From Corynebacterium sputi DSM 45148 (GTDB lineage Bacteria; Actinomycetota; Actinomycetes; Mycobacteriales; Mycobacteriaceae), in NCBI RefSeq assembly GCF_000427865.1, contig NZ_ATYV01000001.1, positions 124,001 to 188,000 on the forward strand: a stretch of DNA of 64,000 nucleotides, in the 5' to 3' direction. The notes below the pieces were generated by a model. It was not told the origin of the DNA. It ran no database searches and saw only the letters and a list, made by a program, of their open reading frames with translations. The number at the start of each line of letters is the position of its first letter. Position 1 is the stretch's first letter. The position numbers and the translations under genes are program-made. Positions 16,300-25,285 of the stretch are shown here, in pieces.

Positions 16300-17784
16300 A
16301 TGCGGCGGCGCGATTTTCTGAAGTTGGCGGCACTTGGGGCCGGGGCGGTGGGAGTTACCTCGGTGGCGGGCTGCAGCATTTTCGCGCCTCGCCAGGCGAT
16401 GAACACGTTCGGTCAGGTCACCTTCGATACTCCGCTGCCGGTGCCGCCGATCCTGGAGGCGAATAACGTCGGAGGTCGGCAGGTCTTCGACATGACGATC
16501 CAGGAGGGAATCTCCCAGATCGTCCCGCAGGGCGGCACGACCACTTGGGGGTTGAACGGTCCGATGCTCGGGCCGACGATTCGGGCAAACCGTGGTGACG
16601 ATGTACGGATCAATGTCACCAATGACATGCCGCAGATGACCTCCATGCACTGGCATGGAATGAGGCTTCCATCTGCGGCGGACGGCGGCCCGCATTCGCC
16701 GATCGAGAACGGTGACACCTGGTCACCGGAATGGACGATCGATCAGCCGGGAGCGACCCTGTGGTACCACCCGCACCCGCATGGGGAAACGGAAATCCAC
16801 GTTTACATGGGCCTCGGTGGGTTCTTCATCGTCGACGATGGGGAAGAACCGGATGAGATTCCCCATGACTACGGGGTCGACGATTTCCCCGTAATCATTC
16901 AGGACAAGACTTTCGATGAGAATGGTGAGTTGGAGGTAACTGAGCGATTTGGCGTCGGGATGCTTGGTGAGACGATCCTCGCCAATGGCGCTGCAGGTGC
17001 TGAATTACAGGTCACAGCCGAAAAGACACGGCTTCGACTGCTGAACGGGTCGACTGCTCGTACCTACAACTTTGGTCTGTCGGACGACTCGACGTTCCAG
17101 ATGATCGCCAGCGACGGTGGCCTGCTGCCGGAGCCGATCGATCTCAATCGCATCATGCTCAGCCCAGGTGAGCGGGCAGAGATTGTTGTTGAGATGGTGC
17201 CGGATGAAACCGTCGTGTTGCGCTCGTTTACCCAGGACCTGGGGATCAACTCCGGACGAACGACCGACTCCGGCGGAAACGACGAACTCGACATTATGCA
17301 GTTGCGCAGCGCACCAGAGTTGTCGCCGTCGCCCGTACTGCCTGCAGCGCTTGCTGCTGCACCGGCCCTTCAGGAGACCCAGTCGAGCCAGACTCGTCAG
17401 TTCAGTCTGGGCAACAACGTCATCAACAACCGTCCGATGGACATGGACCGCATCGACTTCGAGGTGCCCGGCGATGCGACGGAAATCTGGGAAATTCAGA
17501 ACACCGACTCACAACCGCACAACTTCCACATCCACGATGTGCAGTTCCAGATTCTCGATATCGATGGGCAGGAGCCGCCAGCAGAGCTGGCTGGGTGGAA
17601 GGACACCATCTACACCCCGCCAGGAGCCAGGTTCCGGCTGCTCATGGAGTTTCATGACAACCCGACCCCGGAGATCCCGTACATGTACCACTGTCATCTG
17701 CTCTGGCACGAGGATGAGGGAATGATGGGACAGTTCGTCGTTGGTGACCTCGACGGTGCGGAGCCGGTCACTCACGATCACTGA
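16300..17784 (+). CDS. Multicopper oxidase, Tat-exported lipoprotein
   Basis: 494 residues. Twin-arginine signal RRRDFLKLAALGAGAVGVTS followed by a lipobox-like VAGC, so it is exported folded and probably lipid-anchored. Copper ligands are complete: HWHG (about residue 117), WYHPHPHGE (about 153), HNFHIHDVQ (about 406) and YHCHLLWHEDEGMM (about 465, type-1 Cys with axial Met nearby). CueO/bilirubin-oxidase-like; likely oxidises Cu(I) or phenolic substrates in copper defence. Met-rich CueO insert is absent. GAGGAG lies upstream of ATG 16300; the extension to 16240 has no support. The end overlaps the convergent lipase by 7 bases. Confidence 0.92.
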   Translation: MRRRDFLKLAALGAGAVGVTSVAGCSIFAPRQAMNTFGQVTFDTPLPVPPILEANNVGGRQVFDMTIQEGISQIVPQGGTTTWGLNGPMLGPTIRANRGDDVRINVTNDMPQMTSMHWHGMRLPSAADGGPHSPIENGDTWSPEWTIDQPGATLWYHPHPHGETEIHVYMGLGGFFIVDDGEEPDEIPHDYGVDDFPVIIQDKTFDENGELEVTERFGVGMLGETILANGAAGAELQVTAEKTRLRLLNGSTARTYNFGLSDDSTFQMIASDGGLLPEPIDLNRIMLSPGERAEIVVEMVPDETVVLRSFTQDLGINSGRTTDSGGNDELDIMQLRSAPELSPSPVLPAALAAAPALQETQSSQTRQFSLGNNVINNRPMDMDRIDFEVPGDATEIWEIQNTDSQPHNFHIHDVQFQILDIDGQEPPAELAGWKDTIYTPPGARFRLLMEFHDNPTPEIPYMYHCHLLWHEDEGMMGQFVVGDLDGAEPVTHDH

Positions 17785-19055
17785 TTGAAAAGGTCCTCCA
17801 AGAACGGGGTTGAGTCCGGCACCGATTCCATGACGGTGTCGCTGTGGTCGGTGGGGTACCAGTGCACTTCAACGCTGGAATTGCCGCCGCCATTATCCGC
17901 GAGGAACTGTCGGGCCCAGATCTCAGAGTTCAAGGCGACTCCGATGGGGGAGGGAACATCTTGGTCGAGCAGACCGTGTCCGAGGAAGACCGGCTTGTCG
18001 TAGCCGCCGGTCGGAGTTGCCATGTACCCGCCGAGAGCTTCGGGAAGGCCAACGACGGACATCAGTGGAGCAGAGAACATCCGCGAGATGTTCGTTCCAT
18101 CGAGGGATTCTGCGACCTCGGTGAGGCAAGAGGTCTCCGACAATTCGATCATTCGGCGGCCTTCGTCGGTGAGTACTGAATCGATGTCCAAGTCAGGCCT
18201 GGCCTCTTGCACACCAGCGACGATGTAAACGAGGTACGCGTTCAAGTACGGAGTCAGTGGCATTGGCGGAAACGACGGTCCGGAGACATTAACTATTTCC
18301 TCGATGTACGCCGGGGTACCGGTGGCGACTGCGCCAAGGTAGTCCAAGCCTGCCTCCTGGCTCAGTGCGCTGGCTTCGTGAGCAACGTGGAGTGCGGTGC
18401 CGCCACCTTGGGACTGGCCGATGACGGCCCAGCTGGGGCTGAGGGCGTCGTTAAGCAAAGAGTGAGATGCGACTACTGAATCCACCACGTTCTCTGCGGC
18501 GACGCTGCCGTTGAGATAGCTGTGGGTCCCCGGGGCTCCCATGCCGGCGTAGTCAGCGGCGACGATGGCGTATCCCTCGTCCAACCAGTGGTTTAGGTAC
18601 TCAGTGTCCCGGGCCCCGCGCGGATTGGCGGATGGGGTGCAGGCGTCATTGGTGCCGACAGTTCCGTGGGCCCAGGCCAGTACCGGATATCCGCCCTCGG
18701 GCATCTCGCCGGAGGGAAGAAATACTGCGGAGGTGGCAACCACTGACTCGCCGTGCTGGTTTGTAGTCGAGTACGCGTATCGGTACTGGCGGTCAGCGGA
18801 GTCGAGACTGACTGAGCTGTCGAGGGTGGTGAAGGAGAGGAGCTCGCCTGATTCGTCGGTTGCGTTCAACGAGTATGCGTCAAGGCCAGACCAGATGGGC
18901 TGTGCAGGAGCCTCGGGCTCACGCATCGTGACGCCGGAATCGACGAGCAGGTCCGTGACCGGGTTGGCGGTTGCGGCCGGAGCGGTCACGAGGAGCGCCC
19001 CGGCAAGGACCGCCGCAGTGCTCGCGGAGAAGGCTGAGGTGAGGCGGCGATGCAT
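17778..19055 (-). CDS. Secretory lipase/esterase (LIP family)
   Basis: 425 residues. Signal peptide ending ATANP; the alpha/beta-hydrolase fold shows the LIP-family traits: PVLAWAHGTVGTNDACTPS (oxyanion region), nucleophile elbow GQSQGGG, Asp in HGLLDQDVP, His in YPTDHSDTV. Such enzymes hydrolyse triacylglycerol or mycolate esters outside the cell and are common in lipid-loving skin corynebacteria. ATG 19055 follows ATGGGAGAATC; the seven extra codons to 19076 are not needed. Confidence 0.9.
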   Translation of the reverse strand: MHRRLTSAFSASTAAVLAGALLVTAPAATANPVTDLLVDSGVTMREPEAPAQPIWSGLDAYSLNATDESGELLSFTTLDSSVSLDSADRQYRYAYSTTNQHGESVVATSAVFLPSGEMPEGGYPVLAWAHGTVGTNDACTPSANPRGARDTEYLNHWLDEGYAIVAADYAGMGAPGTHSYLNGSVAAENVVDSVVASHSLLNDALSPSWAVIGQSQGGGTALHVAHEASALSQEAGLDYLGAVATGTPAYIEEIVNVSGPSFPPMPLTPYLNAYLVYIVAGVQEARPDLDIDSVLTDEGRRMIELSETSCLTEVAESLDGTNISRMFSAPLMSVVGLPEALGGYMATPTGGYDKPVFLGHGLLDQDVPSPIGVALNSEIWARQFLADNGGGNSSVEVHWYPTDHSDTVMESVPDSTPFLEDLFNQ

Positions 19056-19149
19056 GATTCTCCCATGACGAGGCAATGCTGTTGTTGGTGAAGATGTTAC
19101 AAGAGTGAACTTTTGGGGTCGAGGGGAATGTCAGTGATGGGGGTGCAGG

Positions 19150-19983
19150 TCAGGGGAAAATGAGAGAGTCAGAGATCCTCACGACGGCCTCAGCGACCTG
19201 GAAGCCGAACATGATCGGAGAATTGTGGTCGGCATCGTCGATAATCAGTTCTTCGAACAGGTTTGGGGATGCCGCGGCGACCTCCGCGCTGAGTTCGGAC
19301 GGAACCACTGAATCCTCGCGTGCTCGAATGACGGTGACTGGGACCTCGGATGCGCTCACATATGCGGCGACGGGGAACTGGTCCTGAAGGAAAGTACGAA
19401 CCGGAAGCCAGGGATAGTGGTGGCTGCCGACATCGGCCAGAGAGGTGAACGGGGAGCGGAAGACCACTGCAGCCGGCGGCCGCTGTTTCATGAGGTCCGC
19501 GACAACTCCACCGCCGAGAGATTCACCGAGGTAGATGGTGCGTTCGGGCGGAAAGCCCTGCTCTTTAAGTGCATCAGAGGCGGCCAAACCGTCCTGCACA
19601 AGGCCCTCTTCGTCAGGCCGACCTGGATTGCCGCCGTAGCCGCGATAGTCCAGCACTAGCACCGAAAATCCTCGATCCTGCAAAGCACGGGCCAGCCCGG
19701 CGCGACCCTCCCGGTTCCCACCATTGCCCGGCGCCATCAGCACCGCCATGTTCCGATCCGCTGCCTCCGCCGAGGGCGGTGCGAACCAAGCTGCCAGGTC
19801 GAGGCCGTCGTTGGTGGTGAGGGTGAGGTCCTGGCCGTCGGGAAGCATCTGAGAGGCGGAGGGAACCTCCGACCGATCCGGGAAATAGATCAGCGAACGC
19901 TGCAGGGCCCACACCAGGGTCAGTACCAGCAGCGGCACCGCAAGGAGAAATCCAGCAATGAGGGCACGGCGCCGGGTCACCAC
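19150..19983 (-). CDS. Membrane-anchored alpha/beta hydrolase
   Basis: 277 residues with an N-terminal anchor (ALIAGFLLAVPLLVLTLVWA), YFPDRSEVP, then a serine hydrolase fold: LGESLGGG nucleophile elbow, AREDSVVP with the acid, DDADHNSP with the His. Resembles the BEM46/ABHD13-like group. Its 5' end overlaps the SDR gene upstream by 7 bases, so both are in one operon. Substrate unknown. Confidence 0.85.
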   Translation of the reverse strand: MVTRRRALIAGFLLAVPLLVLTLVWALQRSLIYFPDRSEVPSASQMLPDGQDLTLTTNDGLDLAAWFAPPSAEAADRNMAVLMAPGNGGNREGRAGLARALQDRGFSVLVLDYRGYGGNPGRPDEEGLVQDGLAASDALKEQGFPPERTIYLGESLGGGVVADLMKQRPPAAVVFRSPFTSLADVGSHHYPWLPVRTFLQDQFPVAAYVSASEVPVTVIRAREDSVVPSELSAEVAAASPNLFEELIIDDADHNSPIMFGFQVAEAVVRISDSLIFP

Positions 19984-20654
19984 GACAGTTCGCGGCGTGG
20001 GCGGACTCGGATTTCGGTGAGTTGGGTGTCGTCGGTTGCGGTGATGGCCTCGAGGACAGCGTGGGCGACTGTTTCTGGCTGGATGAGTTCGGTGCGGTCG
20101 ACGTCGCCGGTGAACATCGGGGTATCCACAGGGCCGGGGAAGATCGAGGTCACACGCACGAAATCCTTCTCGACTTGGGTGCGCAGTGTGTTCGCAAGGG
20201 CTCGCAGTGCGTGCTTGGTCGCACCGTAGATGGCGTTGCGAGGCGCTTCGACGAATCCAGCGCCGGAGTTAAGAAAAACGATGGTTCCACGGGTCTGTCG
20301 GAGCGCTGGGAGCGACAACCGGGCCAGTTCCGCACCGGCGGTGACGTTGAGGGCGAAGGCGTAACTCCAGTCCTCGGCGGTGGCCTCTTCCAAGGAAACA
20401 TCAGGGCTCATGCCGGCGGCGTGAACGAGGGCGTCGACACGATCGGGGATGAGGCCCCCGTAAGTGAACTCCGTGAGGTCAGCCGGGCGCGGCTCGATCG
20501 ACGGATATTGCTCTGCCAGTTCAGTAAGGGTGTCGGCACTGCGGGCGATAGCGATTACACGCCAGCCGCGCTGGGCGAGCTGGATAGCGACCTGCCGGCC
20601 AATCCCGCTGCCTGCTCCGGTGACTACTGCGGTTGTGGTGTCCTGAACTGACAT
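19977..20654 (-). CDS. Short-chain dehydrogenase/reductase (SDR)
   Basis: 225 residues. Rossmann motif TGAGSGIG, DALVHAAG (the NNAG position), and the catalytic YGATKHAL (YxxxK). ARS after the second strand suggests NADP preference. CAGGAG precedes the ATG. Co-transcribed with the hydrolase downstream. Substrate not predictable. Confidence 0.9.
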   Translation of the reverse strand: MSVQDTTTAVVTGAGSGIGRQVAIQLAQRGWRVIAIARSADTLTELAEQYPSIEPRPADLTEFTYGGLIPDRVDALVHAAGMSPDVSLEEATAEDWSYAFALNVTAGAELARLSLPALRQTRGTIVFLNSGAGFVEAPRNAIYGATKHALRALANTLRTQVEKDFVRVTSIFPGPVDTPMFTGDVDRTELIQPETVAHAVLEAITATDDTQLTEIRVRPRRELSW

Positions 20655-20672
20655 GTCGTGAATCTCCTGCCG

Positions 20673-21314
20673 CTAGCGGTATTCGATCTTGATCTCACTA
20701 AAAAGGTTGAAGCCTTCGACGATCACCGTCAACCCCTCTCCGGATCGGGACACCTCGCTGTTGCCCGGGGCGTAAGGGTTATCTTCCGAGAAGAACTTGC
20801 GCTTCTTCTTGCCTGATCCGGTGCGGTTTTTCTCTGTGAAATCCGAAGCGACATTCGTGCCCGAATCGAGTACGCGGGTTCCCGGCGGCACGATGATCTT
20901 GTACTCGCTGAAGAATCCCTGCAGATTGAGGGTGATGGTCTGATCCGGCCACTGTGCTTCGCGCAGGTCGAGGACGGTCTCGCCCATCACTGCCCACCAG
21001 GTAGTGATGTGCTTTGGGGCCCACGAGCCGGTCCGTTTCACCGTGGACATGATCGAGGCCTTTCCGTCCTGCGTGGGAAGCGCGACTTGATCCTGACGGG
21101 GCACCAGGGGAGCTTGTCGCTTCGCCGGAACCTGCAGTCGGTCGACTCGGCCGGCGACGCGGTCGATATTGCCGTGGGTCTCCTCCTCTGAATCTGTCTC
21201 TGACCAGAGCAGCTTCATCAGGCGCTCGTACTCGGACATCGACAGCTCTCCGGCGCCCACGGCCTTTTCGAGCTGGGGCTGAAGTCGTTCGCGGCGGGCA
21301 TCGGGGTTTTCCAT
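20673..21314 (-). CDS. DUF1707 / LiaF-like C-terminal domain protein
   Basis: 213 residues. N-terminal DUF1707-like SHOCT-type helix pair (ARRERLQPQLEKAVGAGELS, MSEYERLMKLLWS), a linker, then a beta-rich domain like the LiaF C-terminus (GSWAPKHITTWWAVMGETVLDLREA; DQTITLNLQGFFSEYKIIVP). No membrane segment, unlike typical LiaF, so it may act as a soluble sensor of envelope stress. TACGAT lies 6 bases upstream of the ATG, suggesting a leaderless transcript. Confidence 0.75.
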   Translation of the reverse strand: MENPDARRERLQPQLEKAVGAGELSMSEYERLMKLLWSETDSEEETHGNIDRVAGRVDRLQVPAKRQAPLVPRQDQVALPTQDGKASIMSTVKRTGSWAPKHITTWWAVMGETVLDLREAQWPDQTITLNLQGFFSEYKIIVPPGTRVLDSGTNVASDFTEKNRTGSGKKKRKFFSEDNPYAPGNSEVSRSGEGLTVIVEGFNLFSEIKIEYR

Positions 21315-21320
21315 GGCTTC

Positions 21321-21326
21321 ATCGTA
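21321..21326 (-). promoter_or_regulatory. Leaderless -10 element (TACGAT on the minus strand)
   Basis: TACGAT then 6 bases then the ATG at 21314. Confidence 0.45.
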
Positions 21327-21444
21327 ACGAGGTCACCCGAACTACACCCGTGATTCCTGTTCACCTGGCATTCACGTTCAACCAATCTGGAATCAAACTA
21401 GCGCTTCTACCGTGGCATCAACTCAACCAAGAGGAGCCGCAACA

Positions 21445-22794
21445 ATGCCGTACACCGATACTGCCGGTCAGCTAGATACCGAAGGAGGTGCGGCCGTCGC
21501 GATCCGCACCTACGTGCTCGATACCTCGGTCCTACTGTCCGATCCCTATGCGCTGCGGAAATTCGCCGAACACAACATCGTCTTGCCGTTGACGGTGATC
21601 AGGGAACTGGAGGCCAAGCGGCACCATCCTGAACTGGGCTGGTTTGCCCGGACAGCACTGCGTGAGCTCGAAGACCTGCGTCGGATCCACGGCCGGTTGG
21701 ATTTGCCGATCCCGGCCAATGAGTCAGGTGGGCTGCTCCACATCGAACTCAACCACTCTGACCCGTCGATCCTGCCGGCTGGATTCCGAGTGGAAGCGAA
21801 CGATCACCGGATTCTTGTGTGTGCACTGAACTTGCAAGCTGAAGGACACGACACCGTCCTTGTCACGAAGGACATTCCGCTGCGTGTCACCGCAGGTGCG
21901 GTGGGCCTTCCCGCGGACGAGTACCGGGCGCAAGATGTGGTGCTCACTGGGTACAGCGGGATGGAGCAGTTGAGGGTGCCGTCGGGAAGCATCGATGCGT
22001 TGTACGAGACGGGGTCCATCCCGTTGCCGGACGATGTCGAGTCTCTGCCGGTCAACTGCGGTCTGCAGTTGACCTCCGATGACGGCAGCGGCCAGAGCGC
22101 ACTTGGCCGCGTGGTTCCCGGACGAGAGATCGAACTGATTCGCCAGGACATGGAGGCATTCGGCCTTCGAGGCCGCTCGGCAGAGCAACGGGTTGCTCTG
22201 GATCTGCTTCTCGACGACTCCGTAGGCATCGTTTCCCTCGGCGGCCGCGCCGGAACCGGTAAGTCTGCTCTGGCGCTGTGCGCCGGACTAGAAGCTGTCA
22301 TGGAGAGGCAGCAGTTCCGCCGCATCGTCGTGTTCCGGCCTCTGTACGCCGTTGGTGGGCAGAACCTCGGTTACCTCCCCGGCAGCGAGGACGAAAAGAT
22401 GAACCCGTGGTCGCAGGCGGTGTTCGACACGTTGGAAGGCCTAGTCAGCGACGTGGTGATGGACGAGGTTTCCTCCCGCGGGATGCTCGAGGTCCTGCCG
22501 CTGACTCACATCCGTGGTCGCTCGCTGCATGACACCTTTGTCATCGTCGACGAAGCGCAGTCCTTGGAGCGCAACGTCTTGCTGACGGTACTTTCCCGAC
22601 TTGGCACCAACTCCCGGGTGATCCTCACCCACGACGTGGCACAGCGCGACAACCTACGTGTCGGCCGCCATGACGGTGTCGCCGCGGTGATCGAGAAGCT
22701 CAAGGGCAATTCGCTTTTCGGGCACGTGACGTTGCGGCGCTCGGAGCGCTCCCGCATCGCGGAGCTGGTGACGGACCTGCTGGAAAATGGGTAG
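21445..22794 (+). CDS. phoH2: PhoH2-type PIN-PhoH fusion (RNase/helicase-like ATPase)
   Basis: 449 residues. N-terminal PIN nuclease domain with acidic residues in [11 protein letters not shown] and [17 protein letters not shown] and [10 protein letters not shown]-terminal PhoH ATPase with Walker A GRAGTGKS (about residue 266) and Walker [10 protein letters not shown] (about 368). In mycobacteria PhoH2 is a sequence-specific RNA helicase/RNase, sometimes paired with a small antitoxin (PhoAT). No separate antitoxin ORF is evident here. ATG 21445 is 8 bases after GAGGAG; the 11 codons upstream are rejected. Stop adjoins the convergent TetR stop. Confidence 0.93.
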   Translation: MPYTDTAGQLDTEGGAAVAIRTYVLDTSVLLSDPYALRKFAEHNIVLPLTVIRELEAKRHHPELGWFARTALRELEDLRRIHGRLDLPIPANESGGLLHIELNHSDPSILPAGFRVEANDHRILVCALNLQAEGHDTVLVTKDIPLRVTAGAVGLPADEYRAQDVVLTGYSGMEQLRVPSGSIDALYETGSIPLPDDVESLPVNCGLQLTSDDGSGQSALGRVVPGREIELIRQDMEAFGLRGRSAEQRVALDLLLDDSVGIVSLGGRAGTGKSALALCAGLEAVMERQQFRRIVVFRPLYAVGGQNLGYLPGSEDEKMNPWSQAVFDTLEGLVSDVVMDEVSSRGMLEVLPLTHIRGRSLHDTFVIVDEAQSLERNVLLTVLSRLGTNSRVILTHDVAQRDNLRVGRHDGVAAVIEKLKGNSLFGHVTLRRSERSRIAELVTDLLENG

Positions 22795-23436
22795 TTAGCG
22801 CAAGCAGTTTAAAGCGGCATCGGCGATCATCCGGGATAAAGGCTCGGCATCGTCGGGGCCACTTCTGCGTGTCGGCTGTTCGGCGCGGGAGTGCACTACC
22901 GTTTCCACGACACTGAAGGGCAACCGCTTGCGCCAGTGACGGACAGCGTCTGGCTGACCGTCGGTGGAGTCGGTGAGCACGGCGTCGGCGAGGGCGTCGT
23001 AGTGCTCGATCAAGTCGCTGCGTAGTTCTCTGAAAGGTGCGAAAAACTCGCCCTGAATCTCAGGGATGCCATAGAGAGAGGCGATGTTCCATGGGGCAGT
23101 GAGCAGCAACAGCGCGTCTGCCTGGGCAAGGGAGTGCAAAGTGGCAGCGGGATCCGACCGCCATGAATCATCCTCGGTGAGCCTCCGGGCCAGCGCGACC
23201 GACGGTTCGACCGTGTCGATGAGCAGCCGCAGGAGGATCGCCTTCTTATTGGGGAAGTGGTGGTACATCGTCGCCTGTCGTACTCCGGCGGCTTCGGTGA
23301 GGTTGCGGGTTGTGGTGGCAGAAAAGCCTGTCGACGTAAACAATTCCGCCGCAGCATCGAGAAGATCCGCTTCGGTACTGCCACCAGGAATGCGGGATTT
23401 GGTTGCCCGGGGTCGGCCGGGCTGGCGGGTCGTCAC
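22795..23436 (-). CDS. TetR-family transcriptional regulator
   Basis: 213 residues. N-terminal HTH: DLLDAAAELFTSTGFSATTT and AAGVRQATMYHHFPNK, then an all-helical ligand domain. GTG 23436 has AGGAGAG 7 bases upstream; the extension to 23490 lies inside the fic gene. The GTGA overlap with the fic stop makes it the third gene of the operon nucleotidyltransferase-fic-tetR. That operon diverges from the guanidine/urea catabolic operon, with a 13-bp-arm perfect inverted repeat in the shared promoter; this regulator is the obvious candidate to bind it. Confidence 0.9.
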   Translation of the reverse strand: MTTRQPGRPRATKSRIPGGSTEADLLDAAAELFTSTGFSATTTRNLTEAAGVRQATMYHHFPNKKAILLRLLIDTVEPSVALARRLTEDDSWRSDPAATLHSLAQADALLLLTAPWNIASLYGIPEIQGEFFAPFRELRSDLIEHYDALADAVLTDSTDGQPDAVRHWRKRLPFSVVETVVHSRAEQPTRRSGPDDAEPLSRMIADAALNCLR

Positions 23437-24245
23437 GGAATACTCTCCTGTCGCTGAAGCTGGATCAAGGTCTCCACGATAGGTACCCACGGTTCGGGAT
23501 CAGGTTCCGAACGGGCAGCCAGCGACGCCGCGGAAGCATCAAACCACTGGTCAGCGGTGATTGTCTGGATGGGCAGTGGCCCAGTTAAGGACATCAGGAT
23601 GGTGGTGGCTGTCCTGCCGTTGCCGTCGCGGAATGGGTGGGCCCAAAGGTATTCAGCCAGGAATGCGGCGAGGTGCTCAGGAGAGGACCCGAAGCGATGC
23701 TCCGCGAGAGCTGCAGCGGCCCGGTCCAGATGGCGTGATATTCGATCGGGATTTGCGAACTCAACGCCTCCCTTGGAGATCCCAACGGTCCGCTTCATCC
23801 CGGCCCATCCGTAGACGTCTCCAAATAGGTAACGGTGCAGGATGAGTAACTGCTCCGGTCGGGTGATGCGTCCTAGCCTGGACATCGTCCCCTGTGAGTG
23901 GCGGAGATTTCCAAGGAATGCAAGCATGCGGATCGAGCTTGCCTGCGCCTCGAAGTCGCGCAGCGGCCCGTCAGCAGTGATGCCAGGTAGGTTGCGAAGC
24001 ACCGGAAACTTCGGGTGTTCGTACGGCACCGATTGCATGCGTCGAAGGAAGCGTTTTGGCCGCGGTTGCAACAGTGCCGCCGCCTGCAAAGACTCATCAC
24101 GGGAACGGGAAATTAGGCTCTCGGGGGCCGCGGACCCGTTCGCAACCTGTTCTAAGTGAGCCCGGAACCCAACAGGTGCGCTCCATCCCTCGATGGACTG
24201 GGCGTGGCATATCGCGGGAATCCACGAGTGGAGTGATGCGGTCAT
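23433..24245 (-). CDS. Fic-family protein (AMPylase-like), first copy
   Basis: 270 residues. The Fic active site is intact: AHPFRDGNGRTATT near residue 200 (catalytic His, HPFxDGNGR). Upstream is the YLFGDVYGWAGMKRT beta-hairpin region used for target docking. No clear inhibitory S/TxxxE(G/N) helix is visible, so the inhibitor, if any, is elsewhere. Fic proteins transfer AMP to target hydroxyls; some are toxins. It overlaps the nucleotidyltransferase before it (ATGA) and the TetR gene after it (GTGA). A paralogue lies at 33076-33900. Confidence 0.9.
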   Translation of the reverse strand: MTASLHSWIPAICHAQSIEGWSAPVGFRAHLEQVANGSAAPESLISRSRDESLQAAALLQPRPKRFLRRMQSVPYEHPKFPVLRNLPGITADGPLRDFEAQASSIRMLAFLGNLRHSQGTMSRLGRITRPEQLLILHRYLFGDVYGWAGMKRTVGISKGGVEFANPDRISRHLDRAAAALAEHRFGSSPEHLAAFLAEYLWAHPFRDGNGRTATTILMSLTGPLPIQTITADQWFDASAASLAARSEPDPEPWVPIVETLIQLQRQESIP

Positions 24246-25120
24246 AGGTTTGGCTCTCTGATGTTTCCCGGTGCATAGCTGGATGTCGTCAGACGGTAGC
24301 CCGCCGCGTTCTGAATTCCCCTCACCGTGGCTGCGGAGGCGATAACTGATTTAGCGCGATCGCGGGAAAGCGCTGGGAGGATTAGTCGGCCCCGGTGATC
24401 CACACACTCTCTGTCGATGAGGCCTAAATCGAGATCCATTTTGACTGCGAAGATGATCGAGAACGACTCGGCGAGATCTCCGGACTCGTCCGCGCTGATG
24501 GTGAATGGCGCAGCGGAGGCTAACCGAGCAGGTGTGCTTAGCGCATCGCTGCCAGAACTAAGTGCAGCCCAGCGAGCGAGTTTCACTATGGGGGTTAGGA
24601 GCTGGTCTTTTACTGCGACCGACGTGTGTGACCACCGGTGCAGTCCTATTTTCGGGGTTTTGGTAGCGAGGCTGTCCCGGAGCATTTCGGCGATCATCCG
24701 AGAGCCTGGAACTACGTCTGCGGCAGCGCTACGGACATTATCTGCAGCATCAGCCAATAGACCGATCTTCACCACCGCTAGATCTAGCTCTGGGTGGTCT
24801 GCCCACCGAGGAGCCGCCACTCGCCACGCGGTGGCGTCCTCTGGGAGGGCCCAGGAGTTTCCCGCCACGCCGTTGGAGTCGACCTTGCCCAACTCTGACA
24901 GGCGCTGCAGTTTTGGTGTCGCTCCTGCGGAGATTCGGATGACATCGACGTCAGACAGTGGGGTCGCCTCTCCACGGCCGACGGAGCCGGTGGCGGCAAG
25001 GGAGACGTCGAGAAGCGCCCTGATCTTTTCCGACCAGTGAGCCGCGACGTCCTCTGCGGTGTCACCTTCGGCACGCCGACGAAGGGCGCGTCTGCCGAGA
25101 TCGGTCAATGTTGACTGCAT
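24242..25120 (-). CDS. DUF294-like nucleotidyltransferase
   Basis: 292 residues from ATG 25120. Nucleotidyltransferase signature: G45-S46 in TGSVGRGEATPLSDVDVI with D57xD59; the GSxGRGE form is that of the DUF294/GlnD group. The C-terminal half (DQLLTPIVKLARWAALSSGS) resembles DUF294_C helices. No CBS or ACT domain. Frame is open to TTG 25156; GTG-less and without strong ribosome site, so the start is uncertain. First gene of the operon with Fic and TetR. Pairing of two AMP-transferring folds suggests mutual control, but this is inference. Confidence 0.75.
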   Translation of the reverse strand: MQSTLTDLGRRALRRRAEGDTAEDVAAHWSEKIRALLDVSLAATGSVGRGEATPLSDVDVIRISAGATPKLQRLSELGKVDSNGVAGNSWALPEDATAWRVAAPRWADHPELDLAVVKIGLLADAADNVRSAAADVVPGSRMIAEMLRDSLATKTPKIGLHRWSHTSVAVKDQLLTPIVKLARWAALSSGSDALSTPARLASAAPFTISADESGDLAESFSIIFAVKMDLDLGLIDRECVDHRGRLILPALSRDRAKSVIASAATVRGIQNAAGYRLTTSSYAPGNIREPNL

Positions 25121-25195
25121 ATCAGTGATCCAAACACCACAGGGTCTAGAGGGCAAGAGTTATTTGTGCTGTTCAGAGAGGTCTAACACGACTCC

Positions 25196-25223
25196 AACAT
25201 TTCTGTCATCTGACAGAAATGTT
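25196..25223. promoter_or_regulatory. Perfect inverted repeat, divergent operator (TetR type)
   Basis: Arms AACATTTCTGTCA and TGACAGAAATGTT (13 bp each, perfect) separated by TC. The inner TGACAG on each strand could serve as -35, with AATAGG (plus) and TAGACC (minus) 17 bases on, so a bound repressor would block both the permease operon and the nucleotidyltransferase-fic-tetR operon. Confidence 0.75.
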
Positions 25224-25285
25224 CCGCAGGCTGAATAGGTGAGGTCACCGAAAGACGACCGACACTCCCGTGAAGGGGAAACAGC

